Shown: piece by piece, positions 36,846 to 48,051 of the stretch | Position numbering within the stretch: the first letter of the stretch is position 1 | Layout: each line of letters starts with the position of its first letter | Assembly (NCBI RefSeq): GCF_037975245.1 | Contig: NC_092563.1 | Location: 9,063,001-9,127,000 of the forward strand | From: Apostichopus japonicus | Lineage: Eukaryota > Echinodermata > Holothuroidea > Aspidochirotida > Stichopodidae | Direction: 5' to 3' | Length of the DNA stretch: 64,000 nt | Position numbers and translations under genes: made by a program | The notes under the pieces: model-generated | What the model was told of the DNA's origin: nothing | What the model saw: the letters and a program-made list of their open reading frames with translations, nothing else | Databases searched by the model: none

Positions 36846-38366
36846 TTGCTGAAGATTATTTACATTTGTTTTGATGGAAAAATGTGATATCTGAATATGA
36901 TGCATTCTTGTATTGAAGATGTTGAAGGCTTACCATAACTTGGCTATCCTTAATTGGATGATATATTGATAGGCCTACTATTTATTTTGGTCACCAATAA
37001 ACATGAAACTTTACTAAATGTATCAATGTACGACTGGCCTCCACACACACACATAATGTTTTATCATACTCGCCACAGCAAGCTGTTCTATATAAGGCCC
37101 ACAGGTAGGTATGGCAGGGGTGACCGTATATATGCCTAATCAACATGGAACATATTCTTTTGGGAGTTTTCTTGTCAGTCGAATTGGAATTCTCAACATA
37201 TGACTTCGATATGCGGTTTACCTCAAGTAAACTTTTAATAATCTAGTGCATGTGATCACATTGACGCAACCGTTTCCTGTTGGTAATGGCATTTGCTTGC
37301 AGGTTTTGAATGTTAATTAAATTTAGTTATGGATCAAATTTCTCCGACAAATCACGAAAATTAGAATACTTTTCATAGAGCAAAACCGAAGAGAAGAAAA
37401 GAAATGATAACAAACAAAGAAAATGAGGCAAAACATATTTTCCAATCCTTGCGTTTCTTACTTATTTGACCGTTTAATTTCTGGTTTGTTCAGCCATACA
37501 GGTGATAATATGTACACACATAGATGTTAATACGTTTGACCTTGACAAAAGTGCTTATAGCACAGTGAGTACAATGTTATATCTATTTAGCTCATAGCAA
37601 TAATCAATACAAAATGCCAAGTTTGTAATATCATCACACCTGCTCTATTCTCTGAGACAATGTATTGTTACTGATGACTTTGAAAAGGGCAAAAGAAAAT
37701 GGGGTTGCACTATTATATTTCAATTCATAACGTCGGCTGCGTGTAAAGCCACAGAGTGAATATATCACATAATGCATTGGACACGGCAAGTAGGCTTTAT
37801 ATAACACACATGCAGCAAAACGATATTCGCTGATTGTTAGTGTCTGAGTAAAAATTAAGCAAATATCACCGTGTCAAAGCATTAACGATCTATTCGGCTT
37901 AATCGGTGTTCCGTGACGGAACGCGGTAGACTACCGTTGTGAAGCAACGAGTGGCAAAAAATTGATTCCATTCGTGTTCTTTGTACCGAAATATAGCTAT
38001 CATTTGAAGGTTAGTTGAGCGCTTCTAAGAACGGCGGAAGTAAATGGTGCTCTGGATTTGCTTCACAATGTGCTAGTGATTTCTCGGTGCATTACGAGTT
38101 GAGTCGCTTGCAGACGGATTTGTCTCTGCATAGGCCCTATCTACACAGCATCTTTGCTGATAGTGTATTGAAGCCAGCTCTGATCAGTAAGCGGCTGGCT
38201 CAGTCTCGTCAACGTTGTGTTGGCTCAGCATAAATAAGGGGACAGAGTTTTAATTTCAATGGTTTTTAGTAAATATTTCACTCTATAGCCGGGCTCCTTT
38301 CAAGTTTACAGTCTTGTCTAACATCGTTTATTGTTAATTGGGGAGTTCAACCTGTCTGTTTTCAAC
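36846..38366. other. 5' flank of the small membrane-protein gene
   Basis: An open frame at 38015-38233 (72 aa) has no recognisable similarity and sits in what would be the upstream region or 5' UTR. I do not call it a gene. No clear TATA or other core promoter element. Confidence 0.35.
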
Positions 38367-41300
38367 ATGCATTCTCCGAATGTTACGGAAGGTAAGAGTA
38401 TACGTTCATTTCTTTCCACTTATTTCAAGAAACCCTTCCCCGCTCACCATCCCTTTTTATTACCTAAGATTATACGAACTATAGGTCTATCAAGTTGATC
38501 TTTAACGTATATAGTACCTTAATTTGTACGGTGCATTTTTGTGTTGTCTGTCACATATGCATTCGCCCATGGCATTGCACTTTGCTGGCGACCTCTAAAA
38601 GTCGTGCTGCAGCTATAGCGTACACAATACGCCATTGAATATCTGCTATAGCTGAATTATTACAACTATTAATGCGGGTTACTTCCCTATTGTAAGAGGG
38701 TATACAGACATATTATGCGATACAATGGTTTTGTTCTTGTTTTGAATAGAGTGAACTTGCGGTGTATATTTCCTTTGGTAGGTCTATAGGCCAATACCGA
38801 GAAAACTGTGCATTACCTTCAACATGGAGGTACTGCAATAAATGAGCCTTCACTCGAACAAGGAAATGTGAATACAAGAATTCTTATCGGGTATATACTA
38901 ACGTATATAACGTTTAACATCGATATACACAGGAACGTAATGGAAATTGAAAAGGCGTATAGAATCTATACGGGTATTTCGACATGAATTAACAAAGTAG
39001 TATATAGAGATCAAGGTGAAATACCAATTATTATAGGACGAAGCATTTTTTTCTAGCACTTAGGCCAATGTCGACTCGTATGCGGACAACTTTGCTTCTA
39101 TACCTTGTGGATCTCGGGTAATTCGGGAGGGAGAAGGCTAGAACTCCCTCTTATAGGCCTACGGGTAATATTGACCGATCTTTACCAACGAAACGCGATA
39201 TTCCTCAACAGTATCACACATATTCAGGAACGGAGCGGGGAGGAGGGGGGGGGGCAGGATGGGAGTTGACCAGGTGATGCTAATTCCCCTCTTTTCATCC
39301 CTTTTTTTTTACATCAATCGCCCGAGGTGACTATAATTGCACTGGTCATTGGTACGATGGTAGCCTGGTTTTCTATACAAGAACTATGTATATTTTTTAT
39401 TAAGGTTATAGAAACTGATAATGTTTAGTAACTATGCACCCTAAAACCGAGTATCACCATATCATATAACCTTCTTTTCACTTCTGTCAGGTTGCAAACG
39501 AAGCGATTAAGAAAGAGTTTAAAATTATGAAAGATGTACGCCACCTGTAGTATTCTGTTCTGTTTACCGATACTCAAACATTTGAATAGGCTACAGTAAA
39601 CGTCGAATCAGCAAATATCATTCGGACCACCTCAGTTGCAGTCAGGGACGTCGCTAGAGGGGTGTGTGGGGGTGTCTCACCCCCAAATTTGGTAAAAATG
39701 ACGATAGTTGGAAATTTGGAGAGCGACAGTCGGAATTTTCGACTGTCGCTCTCTAGTGTATCTAGGCCTATTCATATATATTCCTGTGCAATCATGATTG
39801 TGAATGACCTAAAAATTGAAAAAATTGGTCAAAATTGACCTTTAATCAGTCACATTTACCACGTTTTCCTTGCCACTTCGAGAAATTTTATCTCGCGATT
39901 CTTATACTACCATACAAAACTTTGTATGACTTTGAATACTCTAAAAGAAATGCCTAATAGAACTACCGTCATAGGCGTAGGAGCCCAATTTGATTTGGGG
40001 GAGCTGTAACGACTTGCCCGAAAAATATAACCAAAATTTGTTAATGTGCATATCATATAGGAATGCATCGCTTTGTACATTACATGCCACTAACATACAA
40101 TCATTTTCCGTGTTACAACCCTTTCATATTGGTTAGAATTATTGTGGAAGTCTTTACAATATTAATGGTAATAATAATATCAGTTTAACCATTATCTTTC
40201 TTTCAGTAGGTGCCCGAAAAGTCCAGTTGGATTTTCAGCCAATACACCCCCCCCCAAAAAAAAAAAAAATCATCAGGCCTATAGCTATACGTCCCTGCTT
40301 GCAGTAGGCCTATATCGATGGATTGTTTCCGTGTGTTTACATATCTAGTCAAGAGTATATATACGATTGACATCTAGAGGCACATATAACCTATTTAGAA
40401 ACAAACTCAATAGTTGTATATCTTTTAATTTAACATTCAAGATTAAAGTGATTTTCAGAACACCAAGTTAACAAAACGAGAAACTTGTTTTTCTCTACTA
40501 TTTCATTTTCGAGGTTAAACTGAATAAAGTTTGGGTTGCCATGATTTCCACAACCTTTTGTAAATTTTATTATACCCTTCAATTTAAAGAGACATAAATA
40601 TTTGACTGAGTTCAGCCTAAAACCCAATGTAATAATGTTATTTCCAACTGGATCTTTGCTGAATAAAATGATGCTAAAAGTTTAACGCAGTCTGCATGGG
40701 CTATCTCGTGAAAATGAAGCACACTAACTCAAGATCCATGCATAGATTGTTTCGATTTCGGAAATAAATTATTGAATTTTTGTTTAATATGGATGAGGTT
40801 ATTGTGGTCAAGTGGTTAATGCAGTGGACTTGAGATCTAGGGATTACAGGTCCTGGCCAGATCATTGTGTTGTGTCCTTGGGCAAGGCACTTTATCTCCA
40901 TTGCCTCTCTTCACCCAGGTGTATAAATGGGGACTTGCGAGGTGACTTGTTAATATAGTTGTGTGCGCCGGTTTGTGGCTGCACCCATATGGGAAGTCCC
41001 CCAGGGGACACGTGGCTGTGGTGCACTGTATATAGTGCCCCAGAAGAGATTGTTTGAATTGTGCACACTTTGGTATGTAGGTGTGACAAGCTACCAATGA
41101 CCAGGGTTAAGTTCTGAGCGCGGCGAGATTTTATTTTAAGTTGCGCTATATAAGAACTGTTAATTAATTAATTATTGCGAATAAACCCCTGCAGATGGTA
41201 CTTTGTCGCAGGGAGTAATTTCGGATGCCTGCTTGGAGTACTAGTAAAATTACCATCATACGACCTTAAAGGATAGGCGATATGCGGGGATGTTGGGTGT

Positions 41301-42660
41301 TTATGTTGACAACGTATGATTACTTGCATCAATTTATACCGGTGCTGTGGCCGAGTCGATACAGGCGTGGTGGTATTTGAAGCATTTGAGGCTTAGCAAT
41401 CGGGAAGTTCCGGGTTTGATAACCAGCCGGGTCATATATTAAGGTGGGTTTTTCATCCAAGAGCAATCTACGGCTTTCCCATCTGAATTGACTTTCAAAA
41501 ATTGAAAAGATTCCAAACTTTAATTAAAATGTTGAATTGGAAGCCACCCGACGTGTTAGTCCCTTGCGGGTTTCTCCCACAATGTTGTGGTCGCTTAAGC
41601 GTCGTTAAAATAAGTGATTATTATTATTATTATTATTATCGGTGATAGACAAAAACAGATTCATGTGTTGTCCGTGTGTTACCGTCAGAGGTTTTTGTTC
41701 ACTAAATTATGGATATTAACATCCCTGTTCATTGTATTTGATCTATAATTATTACATAATATCATATCATAATACAAACCCGACTGTGCAGGAAACGATT
41801 AATGAAGAGTATGAACTACTATCTTTCAGATTCTAACGACATGCATAAGGACTACGGAGATGAGGGCGGTCTAAGCCATATCATATACATGTAGTAAGTA
41901 ACAACCCACACCTATATATATATGTATGCGTGTATGTGTGAATATGTGTATGTATGTATTTTAGATCCTCCTGCTAGCAGGAACTCGCGAAGAAGCCACC
42001 ATTGGCTTATCAAAGCCGCAAGCTGACCGAAGTCAGTCTCTTAGATTCATATGATTATGAATTGTCAATTGTCAACAACTCTGTAACTGGACGACATACA
42101 TTAATCTTGGAGTGACTCGAACTCGGGACCTTATGATTGAAAGGCACCGGCGTTAACCACTGAGCTAACACTCTTTTCCGATTATATATTCCGATTATTA
42201 ATATTGGCCGTTTTCCTGGTATAACAGAACAATTTTGGTAGATTGCGAACAATATATCATTTATTGTCTGATGAAAACATGGGCCAGCAACACGTTATAT
42301 ACAATAAATAGATATATACATTCACCCCCATGCAGCTGGCCTGTGAATGTTACAAGGATATCAACGCATAGCAGCGTGTATATGCTTAGCGAATAAAAGA
42401 GTATAAATAAGACCATCAATTATTGCGTTCCCATTAAAAGAAATGATATGCCAGGAAAAATGACGAAGCTTTTGTTCTAGCTAAAGGCACGATCATCTTC
42501 ATCTTTTCGTGAACAAATTGGAGAGTTTAGGAAGAGTTGTATAGTTATAGTTATATGCATGGTTATCGTGTATAGTAACTTGGAATTTTCAGCGGATGTC
42601 TTCGTTTTATATAGCAATGAAGATATATGTGAGTTGCCAGAAATAGAAATATGATATAGG

Positions 42661-42711
<51 letters not shown>

Positions 42712-42715
42712 TATA

Positions 42716-42783
<68 letters not shown>

Positions 42784-44629
42784 AATGTGTGACTACAATG
42801 GTCACATTTCCCTGTAACTGCTATACAAATTTATGCTAGACTGTTAAGTACCTTTAAGCTGAAATATTCGGGTTTTATTAAACATTATGAAGGATAATCT
42901 CAACAACTGTATATTTCTCTTAATTTTCAGCATATTTTGTTTCGGAATCATATCAGCCTTACTAGTTATAATTATGATGATCCGTTGTCTTCTCAAGCTA
43001 AAGAAGAAGGCAAAAGCGCAATTCACTAAAATAGAATGCGAACGAAGACCGTCTTCGATGAGCGCGCAAGACGTAAGTATTTATTCCCAACTATAGTTAC
43101 TTTTTCAAACGACACAAACGTTTTCATTTAAGATGTAGATATATTTGCAGCTTGTATGACAAACCGATATGATGGATACAGCTGGAGGACTGACTAGGCT
43201 GTAATTGGAGAGAGACTAAGACGTTTCAAGGGGTCACTCCAGTGTAGTAGTACTCGAAAAGTGCTATATTTAGGAACTTTTGAAATAACTTCAAGTATAT
43301 ATTCGACTGTCTAAAAGTAGTACCGCACATACGTGTTTTATACATATGTGCTTTACTATTCTGTCTAGCCAAAGCGGGTGGGGTGGGGGTTGGCTGAGCA
43401 ACACTTGATCTTAGTTGGACCCCACAAGTAATGTGGTTACGGCCTTGCTGTACTGCAAGGTAACTGCAGTGGCGGACTGGCCACACGGGCATTTGGGCAG
43501 TGGCCGGTGGCCCGATGGGCCGGTGGGCTGGGGAGCCTTGTAAAAATTACAGCCCGTTTTCACAGTAGTTAATAGAATACAGACGGGCTGTGTAGAAATA
43601 TATTTTTAACTGTGGGAATCAGTCATGTTAAGACTATACTCTCTGCTGATATAAGGTGCTCTTCAAGTTGAACCTTTTCACCGATGCTTACAAGAGCATT
43701 GGGCTTGCCTACAAGCTGCTGGTAACGCTACCCGTGTCACAAGTGGCATGTGAACATTCTTTCTCTGCCTTGAAGAGAATCAAAAACCGTTTGAGAAGTA
43801 CAATGACACAAGAACATATTGAGGCGTTCATGTTGATGTCTGTGGAAAAAAAGGATCTTGGCCAAACTTTACAAGAAAAATATCATTGATGGTGTGGCTG
43901 CCAGAAGCAGCGAACTGCGTAGGCTCCTACTCTCGTAGACATGACATGTGCTATTGTTATCGAACATATATGTTTTTTTAGTGGATTTTATTTAGGTTTT
44001 TTTTTCAATTTTTTTCAAGCATGTTGTCACAAAATGCTTGAAAAACTAATGAAAATCCAGTCTAAAAGATACATTTTTGTCTATTTTTGTTTTACGTTTT
44101 TAGCCTTCCTCAGATTAATCAAGTGTTGCTTCTGGAAATTATATTTGGGTCTTTTTTAAAGGATGATTGTAACCTATAGTATAGCACCATTTTGCATCTA
44201 GGCATTCCTTAACTTCAAAAAAATATCAATGGGGAGGGGGACCCCTCCCCCCTCCCCCAGGACGGCGATCACTAGTAAGTAACATATCAATGAATAACGG
44301 GCCGGTCTAGATTAAATATGCCTGGGCCGGTTTTAAGACCCAATCAACCCCTGGGTAACTGTGTTTACATTAGCTGGTTCCAGCATACATGTATAGTTGT
44401 ATTACGTTGCTATGCGAACGTTAGCACGGAGACTGATAATATACTATTAGTGGTAAACTGGTTTGCCAATCTTTTACAGTTCCACACCTATAGGGTCAAA
44501 TACTAAGGCAAACACAACTTAACATCATGTACCTTCGTTATTTTCCCCCTCTTGTTTCCCTAACAGGCAAGCTTAACGAAGAATGCGGTGGAAATTGATG
44601 TTCTAGACCATGCGCCACTTGTCACGTGA
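38367..44629 (+). CDS. 97-aa single-pass membrane protein, four exons, unknown family
   Basis: Predicted from splice sites alone: 38367-38391, 41830-41893, 42931-43072 and 44567-44629, with donors GGTAAGA, GTAAGT and GTAAGT, acceptors tttcag, tttcag and aacag, and phases 1, 2 and 0 that fit exactly. The product starts MHSPNVTE, an exposed acidic segment with one N-glycosylation site, then [13 protein letters not shown]. One hydrophobic helix follows (about residues 31-52: [19 protein letters not shown]), then a basic LLKLKKKAK stretch, and the 97-residue chain ends [12 protein letters not shown]. The positive-inside rule puts the C-terminus in the cytosol. There is no cleavable signal peptide. 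An in-frame TAA at 38319 precedes the first ATG. Function unknown. It could instead be the tail of a larger receptor if upstream exons exist, or use an alternative donor three bases earlier at the end of exon 2. Confidence 0.6.
39643..40297. mobile_element. hAT-like element with near-perfect 8-bp target duplication
   Basis: Starts CAGGGACGTCGCTAGAGG and ends cctatagctatacgtccctg. The flanks gttgcagt (39635-39642) and cttgcagt (40298-40305) differ at one base. From 39970 it contains a family F MITE (CATAGGCGTAGGAGCC) whose right terminus is worn away, so one is nested in the other. Lies in intron 1 of the membrane-protein gene. A hairpin gagcgacagtcg/cgactgtcgctc is at 39720-39755. Confidence 0.8.
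40791..41175 (+). mobile_element. tRNA-derived SINE (family G)
   Basis: The head has an A box, gtggtcaagtggttaatgca, and a weak B box (aggtcctggcc). The body includes ccttgggcaaggcacttta and cacccaggtgtataaatgg, a central domain shared by several metazoan SINE families. The tail is (TTAA)n. In intron 1 of the membrane-protein gene. Confidence 0.8.
41341..41640 (+). mobile_element. tRNA-derived SINE (family H), Ser/Leu-type head
   Basis: The head ctgtggccgagt, with a long variable-arm-like stretch and the B box gggtttgataacc, looks like a class II (Ser/Leu) tRNA. The body contains cacccgacgtgttagtccct and the tail is (TTA)n from 41621. Confidence 0.78.
41948..42172 (-). mobile_element. tRNA-derived SINE (family D, copy 3)
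   Basis: Close to copy 1: agctcagtggttaacgccgg and ggtcccgagttcgagtcac on the minus strand, with a tail complementary to tgtatgtatt. It lies just after exon 2 of the membrane-protein gene. Confidence 0.86.
42660..42781. repeat. TA dinucleotide microsatellite
   Basis: About 120 bp of nearly pure (TA)n with two AAATATATATTTA interruptions. Confidence 0.97.
43467..44353 (+). mobile_element. hAT deletion derivative with perfect 8-bp target duplication
   Basis: The flanks GGTAACTG at 43459-43466 and 44354-44361 are identical. The left end is CAGTGGCGGACTGGCC. The right end, caatcaacccctg, is a worn match to the expected complement. The 887-bp body still encodes the transposase C-terminus (separate entry). 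In intron 3 of the membrane-protein gene, so it should be spliced out. Confidence 0.9.
43656..43889 (+). pseudogene. hAT transposase C-terminal dimerisation domain
   Basis: The 77-codon open stretch contains [34 protein letters not shown] and LMSVEKKDL, the order seen in the hAT family C-terminal dimerisation domain of ZMYM1/ZBED-like transposases. The catalytic RNase H-like core upstream is missing. The frame is intact over this domain, so the deletion is recent or the domain has decayed little. It could not act as a transposase. Confidence 0.88.
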
Positions 44630-45059
44630 CAGATAAATGAAAACAACGATGAACTGAAGGGACGACAAATATAAGCATAACTCGATATGTTCCAAGACTA
44701 CCAGAAACGAAATATAAACTGGAAACAATCATCTCGATTGCAGTTGGATTACCATTTTTAAATTGCTGAGCAATTCGGAAATGATCTGATTGGTTGACGA
44801 TGGTACCGTAGTTATTACGTAAGAGTGCCAGGCATTTTGGATAACGAACCCCACCTTCCAGTTGGTTTTGATATACTTATTCCGTAAACTGATGTGAACT
44901 TTCAGCTATAAGACAGTTGTAATTTGTACAACCTGTTCACAGCGTATCAATCCGTTATATGAGATATTTCAGTTGATGAATGTGACACTTGACTGCCGGG
45001 AGCTTTCCAGATTATAAATTAGATATTTTGTCCCAATTTCAAGATGTGGTTGCATGTGT
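44630..45059. other. 3' flank of the membrane-protein gene
   Basis: No close AATAAA follows the stop at 44629; the first I see is near 45755 (gcaataaatc). Confidence 0.35.
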
Positions 45060-45275
45060 AGGGTAACTGAAGATATAAATGAGTTGAAGGGTGAATTAAG
45101 GTACACGTGAGCTGAGGGTGAATTGAAAGGGGTATGTTGTAAGCTGAGGGTGAATTGTAGGGGTATGGTTAGCTGAGGGGTGAATTGAAGGGGTATGTTA
45201 ACTGAGGGTGAATTTAGAGTGGGCATACATGTGATTTGAGGGTGAACTTTAGAGTACATGTGAACTGAAGGCTCT
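45060..45275 (+). repeat. minisatellite, about 30-bp unit
   Basis: About seven copies of gctgagggtgaattgaaggg plus gtatgtta with indels. Confidence 0.85.
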
Positions 45276-46989
45276 CATTTTGTGGGAATTTACAAACTCA
45301 TCACATGTTTAAGGAGTAAAGAACAGCAAAAGGTATGACTTTAAAAAGTCATTTACTTACCAGAATGTCATATACTGTTCGTTTATTAGTGTGGACAATT
45401 CCTTCAGTGGCACCATTTACGAAGAGTCACCCTTACATCGAGACTGTAACTGTGTCATTATGACGATATGTCAAAGGTCAAATGTGTATCATGCACGAGT
45501 CCCTTTTAAAGGGAAGAGATTAGTACTACATATGACCTTATACCAAAGACCGAGCAGTGATTGATTCGGGTTATGCATGTAAAACTGAAGGTAGGTCTTG
45601 TCACTCCTTTTAGTTAGCTTACCCAGCTAAATACTTGCCTATATGGGCTACTCAGAGGCTTGGAGCAAAAGTTATATGCATATTTAATAATGCTTTTGTA
45701 AATTAATATAGTCTTCTCGTCTTCTGAGTGCGATATTTTTTCAGAAGTTATTGCAATAAATCGAACTTGATATAATCAATTCGGTGTAAATCAATATTCT
45801 TCCGTTCAAATGGATCAGCAGGGTGCACAGTGAACATTGGTCTTTCTTGACTGACGTCATACCTATTGTTCGTCTCAAAATGTTTTGTCGTATCAAACTG
45901 TTGTATAGTTATGAAATGTAATTGTTTTCCATTTGTGGGTTAACTGGCTGCAGTAAATTAGAAACGTTGTGATATCTACTCAACGACTGAAACTTCTGAA
46001 TTTCACCAAGTTTGAGTATGATATTGTTAATATTTGGACCAAGCGCAACCCAATGCCTATCTTTTAGGTCGAATCGCCACTTCTTATTGCTACCTAGAAA
46101 TAATAACTGAACATTTCTGTTTCAACTTCAATTCATTACGCATATCAGGTTTGGAGAAACAAGTCTTACAAATTAGCCGTTTGCTTCGAAACAGCTATGG
46201 CAACGAAGGTTCGCTTTCATTTCTAAATATATCGGTATTATGTAAAATAATAAAATGACTTTTCAGAAACTGGAATTCGTAGGCCTACCCTCAAACGTGA
46301 CAATGTGACATGTAATAAAATCCTTCTGTATATGTAGAGAAATCTTTGAGACAACGTACCATTTTATACTGGTTTTAACTTGACTGGTTCTTCTGTTCTT
46401 AAGAATCTCAACTCGATAGGTTTGGGATACCAAGAGTAATAGTAATAGTAATAATATAATTTATATAATATTCGATCATCTTAACGTATAGTGTTACATA
46501 TTGAGATATAAATCAATCGTGGAATGTGCATTAGTTTAATTCTACATTTCGTTCCTTTAACTGAAATAAAAAAAAATTAAAAAAAAGATTTGGCATCATT
46601 TATAAATCATCTTATATTTCCCTCGTCATTGTTGTGTAGCGCCCTCTGATCATACACCTCATTCCTTATCTGTATCTTGATGGAATTTTCAGTTGTTAGA
46701 AATAATTAGCATATAATAATATGAGGTATTGAGCGCTTATTAATATTACATACATGTTTTGGAATCATGTGGAGATAGTATAATTTCATTCTGAGCTTCT
46801 ATTACGTCATTTTGACTTTAACATACATATCAATGTATACGCTTTCCCACTCTGCCTGCATGCATGTACAAAGTATGTCTTTTTCTGTAATACACTAATA
46901 GACTAAATATCAAAGGCAAACACGAAAAGTCAGTGCTTCGGCTTCGAGTCTAGTCGTAGTCAAAACATTCGTTCTACATTTAAAATATC
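45276..46989. other. intergenic, nothing recognised
   Basis: AT-rich sequence with open frames below 75 codons that lack support. Confidence 0.4.
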
Positions 46990-46997
46990 GTTGAATT

Positions 46998-47155
46998 ATA
47001 AACACTAACTGAGGGCGCCCTTCCACAAATCTGCCTGTCAGGGAAATTAGCCTTAAAACAACGGTTTGGACTGATTTTCGAAAGAGGATGTTAGGGCGCA
47101 CTTATATTAATTGTAACAGGCAAAGTAACAGCAGAATACTGGAGTCTTGAAACAA
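46998..47155. repeat. dispersed repeat (family B, copy 2)
   Basis: Matches 7555-7760 (cactaact, gcgcccttccacaa, gaaattagcct, aaagtaacagcagaat), with the middle part shorter. Confidence 0.55.
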
Positions 47156-47159
47156 GCCT

Positions 47160-47330
47160 ACTTCGAATCCCATATCTGGTGACTTGATACAGCGACCCGC
47201 AAGTGACTTGATTGGGGCTCGACCCGACTCGACACAAGACATTCGAGTCAAAATTCATTCAGTGCCAAATCTAACTCAACCGAAAATTATAATAATTCTT
47301 TGAGCGTTCCAAACAAGTATAAACATGCTA
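47160..47330 (-). repeat. dispersed repeat (family E, copy 2), uninterrupted
   Basis: ctggtgacttgatacagcga, ctcgacacaagacattcgag and attcagtgccaaat are the complement of 25985-26430 without the MITE, and so represent an empty site. Confidence 0.7.
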
Positions 47331-47668
47331 AGACTACATTTTAGCATTGATCTTGTTTCCTATCCCTATATAATCGGCGGCAAATTAAAACAACTATATT
47401 AAATAGCCAGTACCATAGAAATTGAACTAGGAAGAATGCTGACACAGTGTATCGCCGTATGTTTAAGCAGTGAAGCCATGACAAAAGTGAGGGCGTTGTA
47501 CGACAAAAAGCCAGATCAATTTTACGTCTGTATACATATATATATACATTGTGCATTCGACTTAAAAATTGTATTCTATTTTACCTGTTTATTCTCGAAA
47601 GAGTAGATGTACTTTTCACAACAGAGACATGTGATGGCGACCAGAGTGGTAACTACTATACTCCTGAC

Positions 47669-48043
47669 CATGGGCGTAGGAGGCCAATTTGATTTGGGGG
47701 AGGGGCTGTAACGACTGGCCCGAAAATATAACCAAAATTCCGCGCTCGTTCAACGTGACAATGTGTCATATAGGCATGCATCGGTTATTATATCGCATGT
47801 CAAGAACATAACATCATTTTCCATTTTATTACCCTTCTCCAATAATTGGTTATAATTATTGGAGAAGTCGTTACAATAATAATTACAATAATAATATCAG
47901 TTCAACCATTGAAAACCACATTGCAAATTATTTTTCTTTCAGTAGGTGCCCGAAATATTCTCAGCATATTGCCCGAATTTTCACAAATATATTTGGTTGG
48001 GGCTGCAGCCCCCCAGCCCCCCCCCCGGCCTCTTACGCCTATG
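47669..48043. mobile_element. hAT-like MITE (family F) with perfect 8-bp target duplication
   Basis: Starts CATGGGCGTAGGAGGCC and ends ggcctcttacgcctatg. The flanks CTCCTGAC at 47661-47668 and 48044-48051 are identical. The interior has cgaaaatataacc, cagtaggtgcccgaaa and a C-run near the right end. Other copies are at 39970 and 62841. Confidence 0.92.
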
Positions 48044-48051
48044 CTCCTGAC

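Noticed and set aside
40791-42172. Genuine tRNA genes
   Set aside because: The tRNA-like heads lack proper acceptor stems and are followed by SINE bodies and tails.
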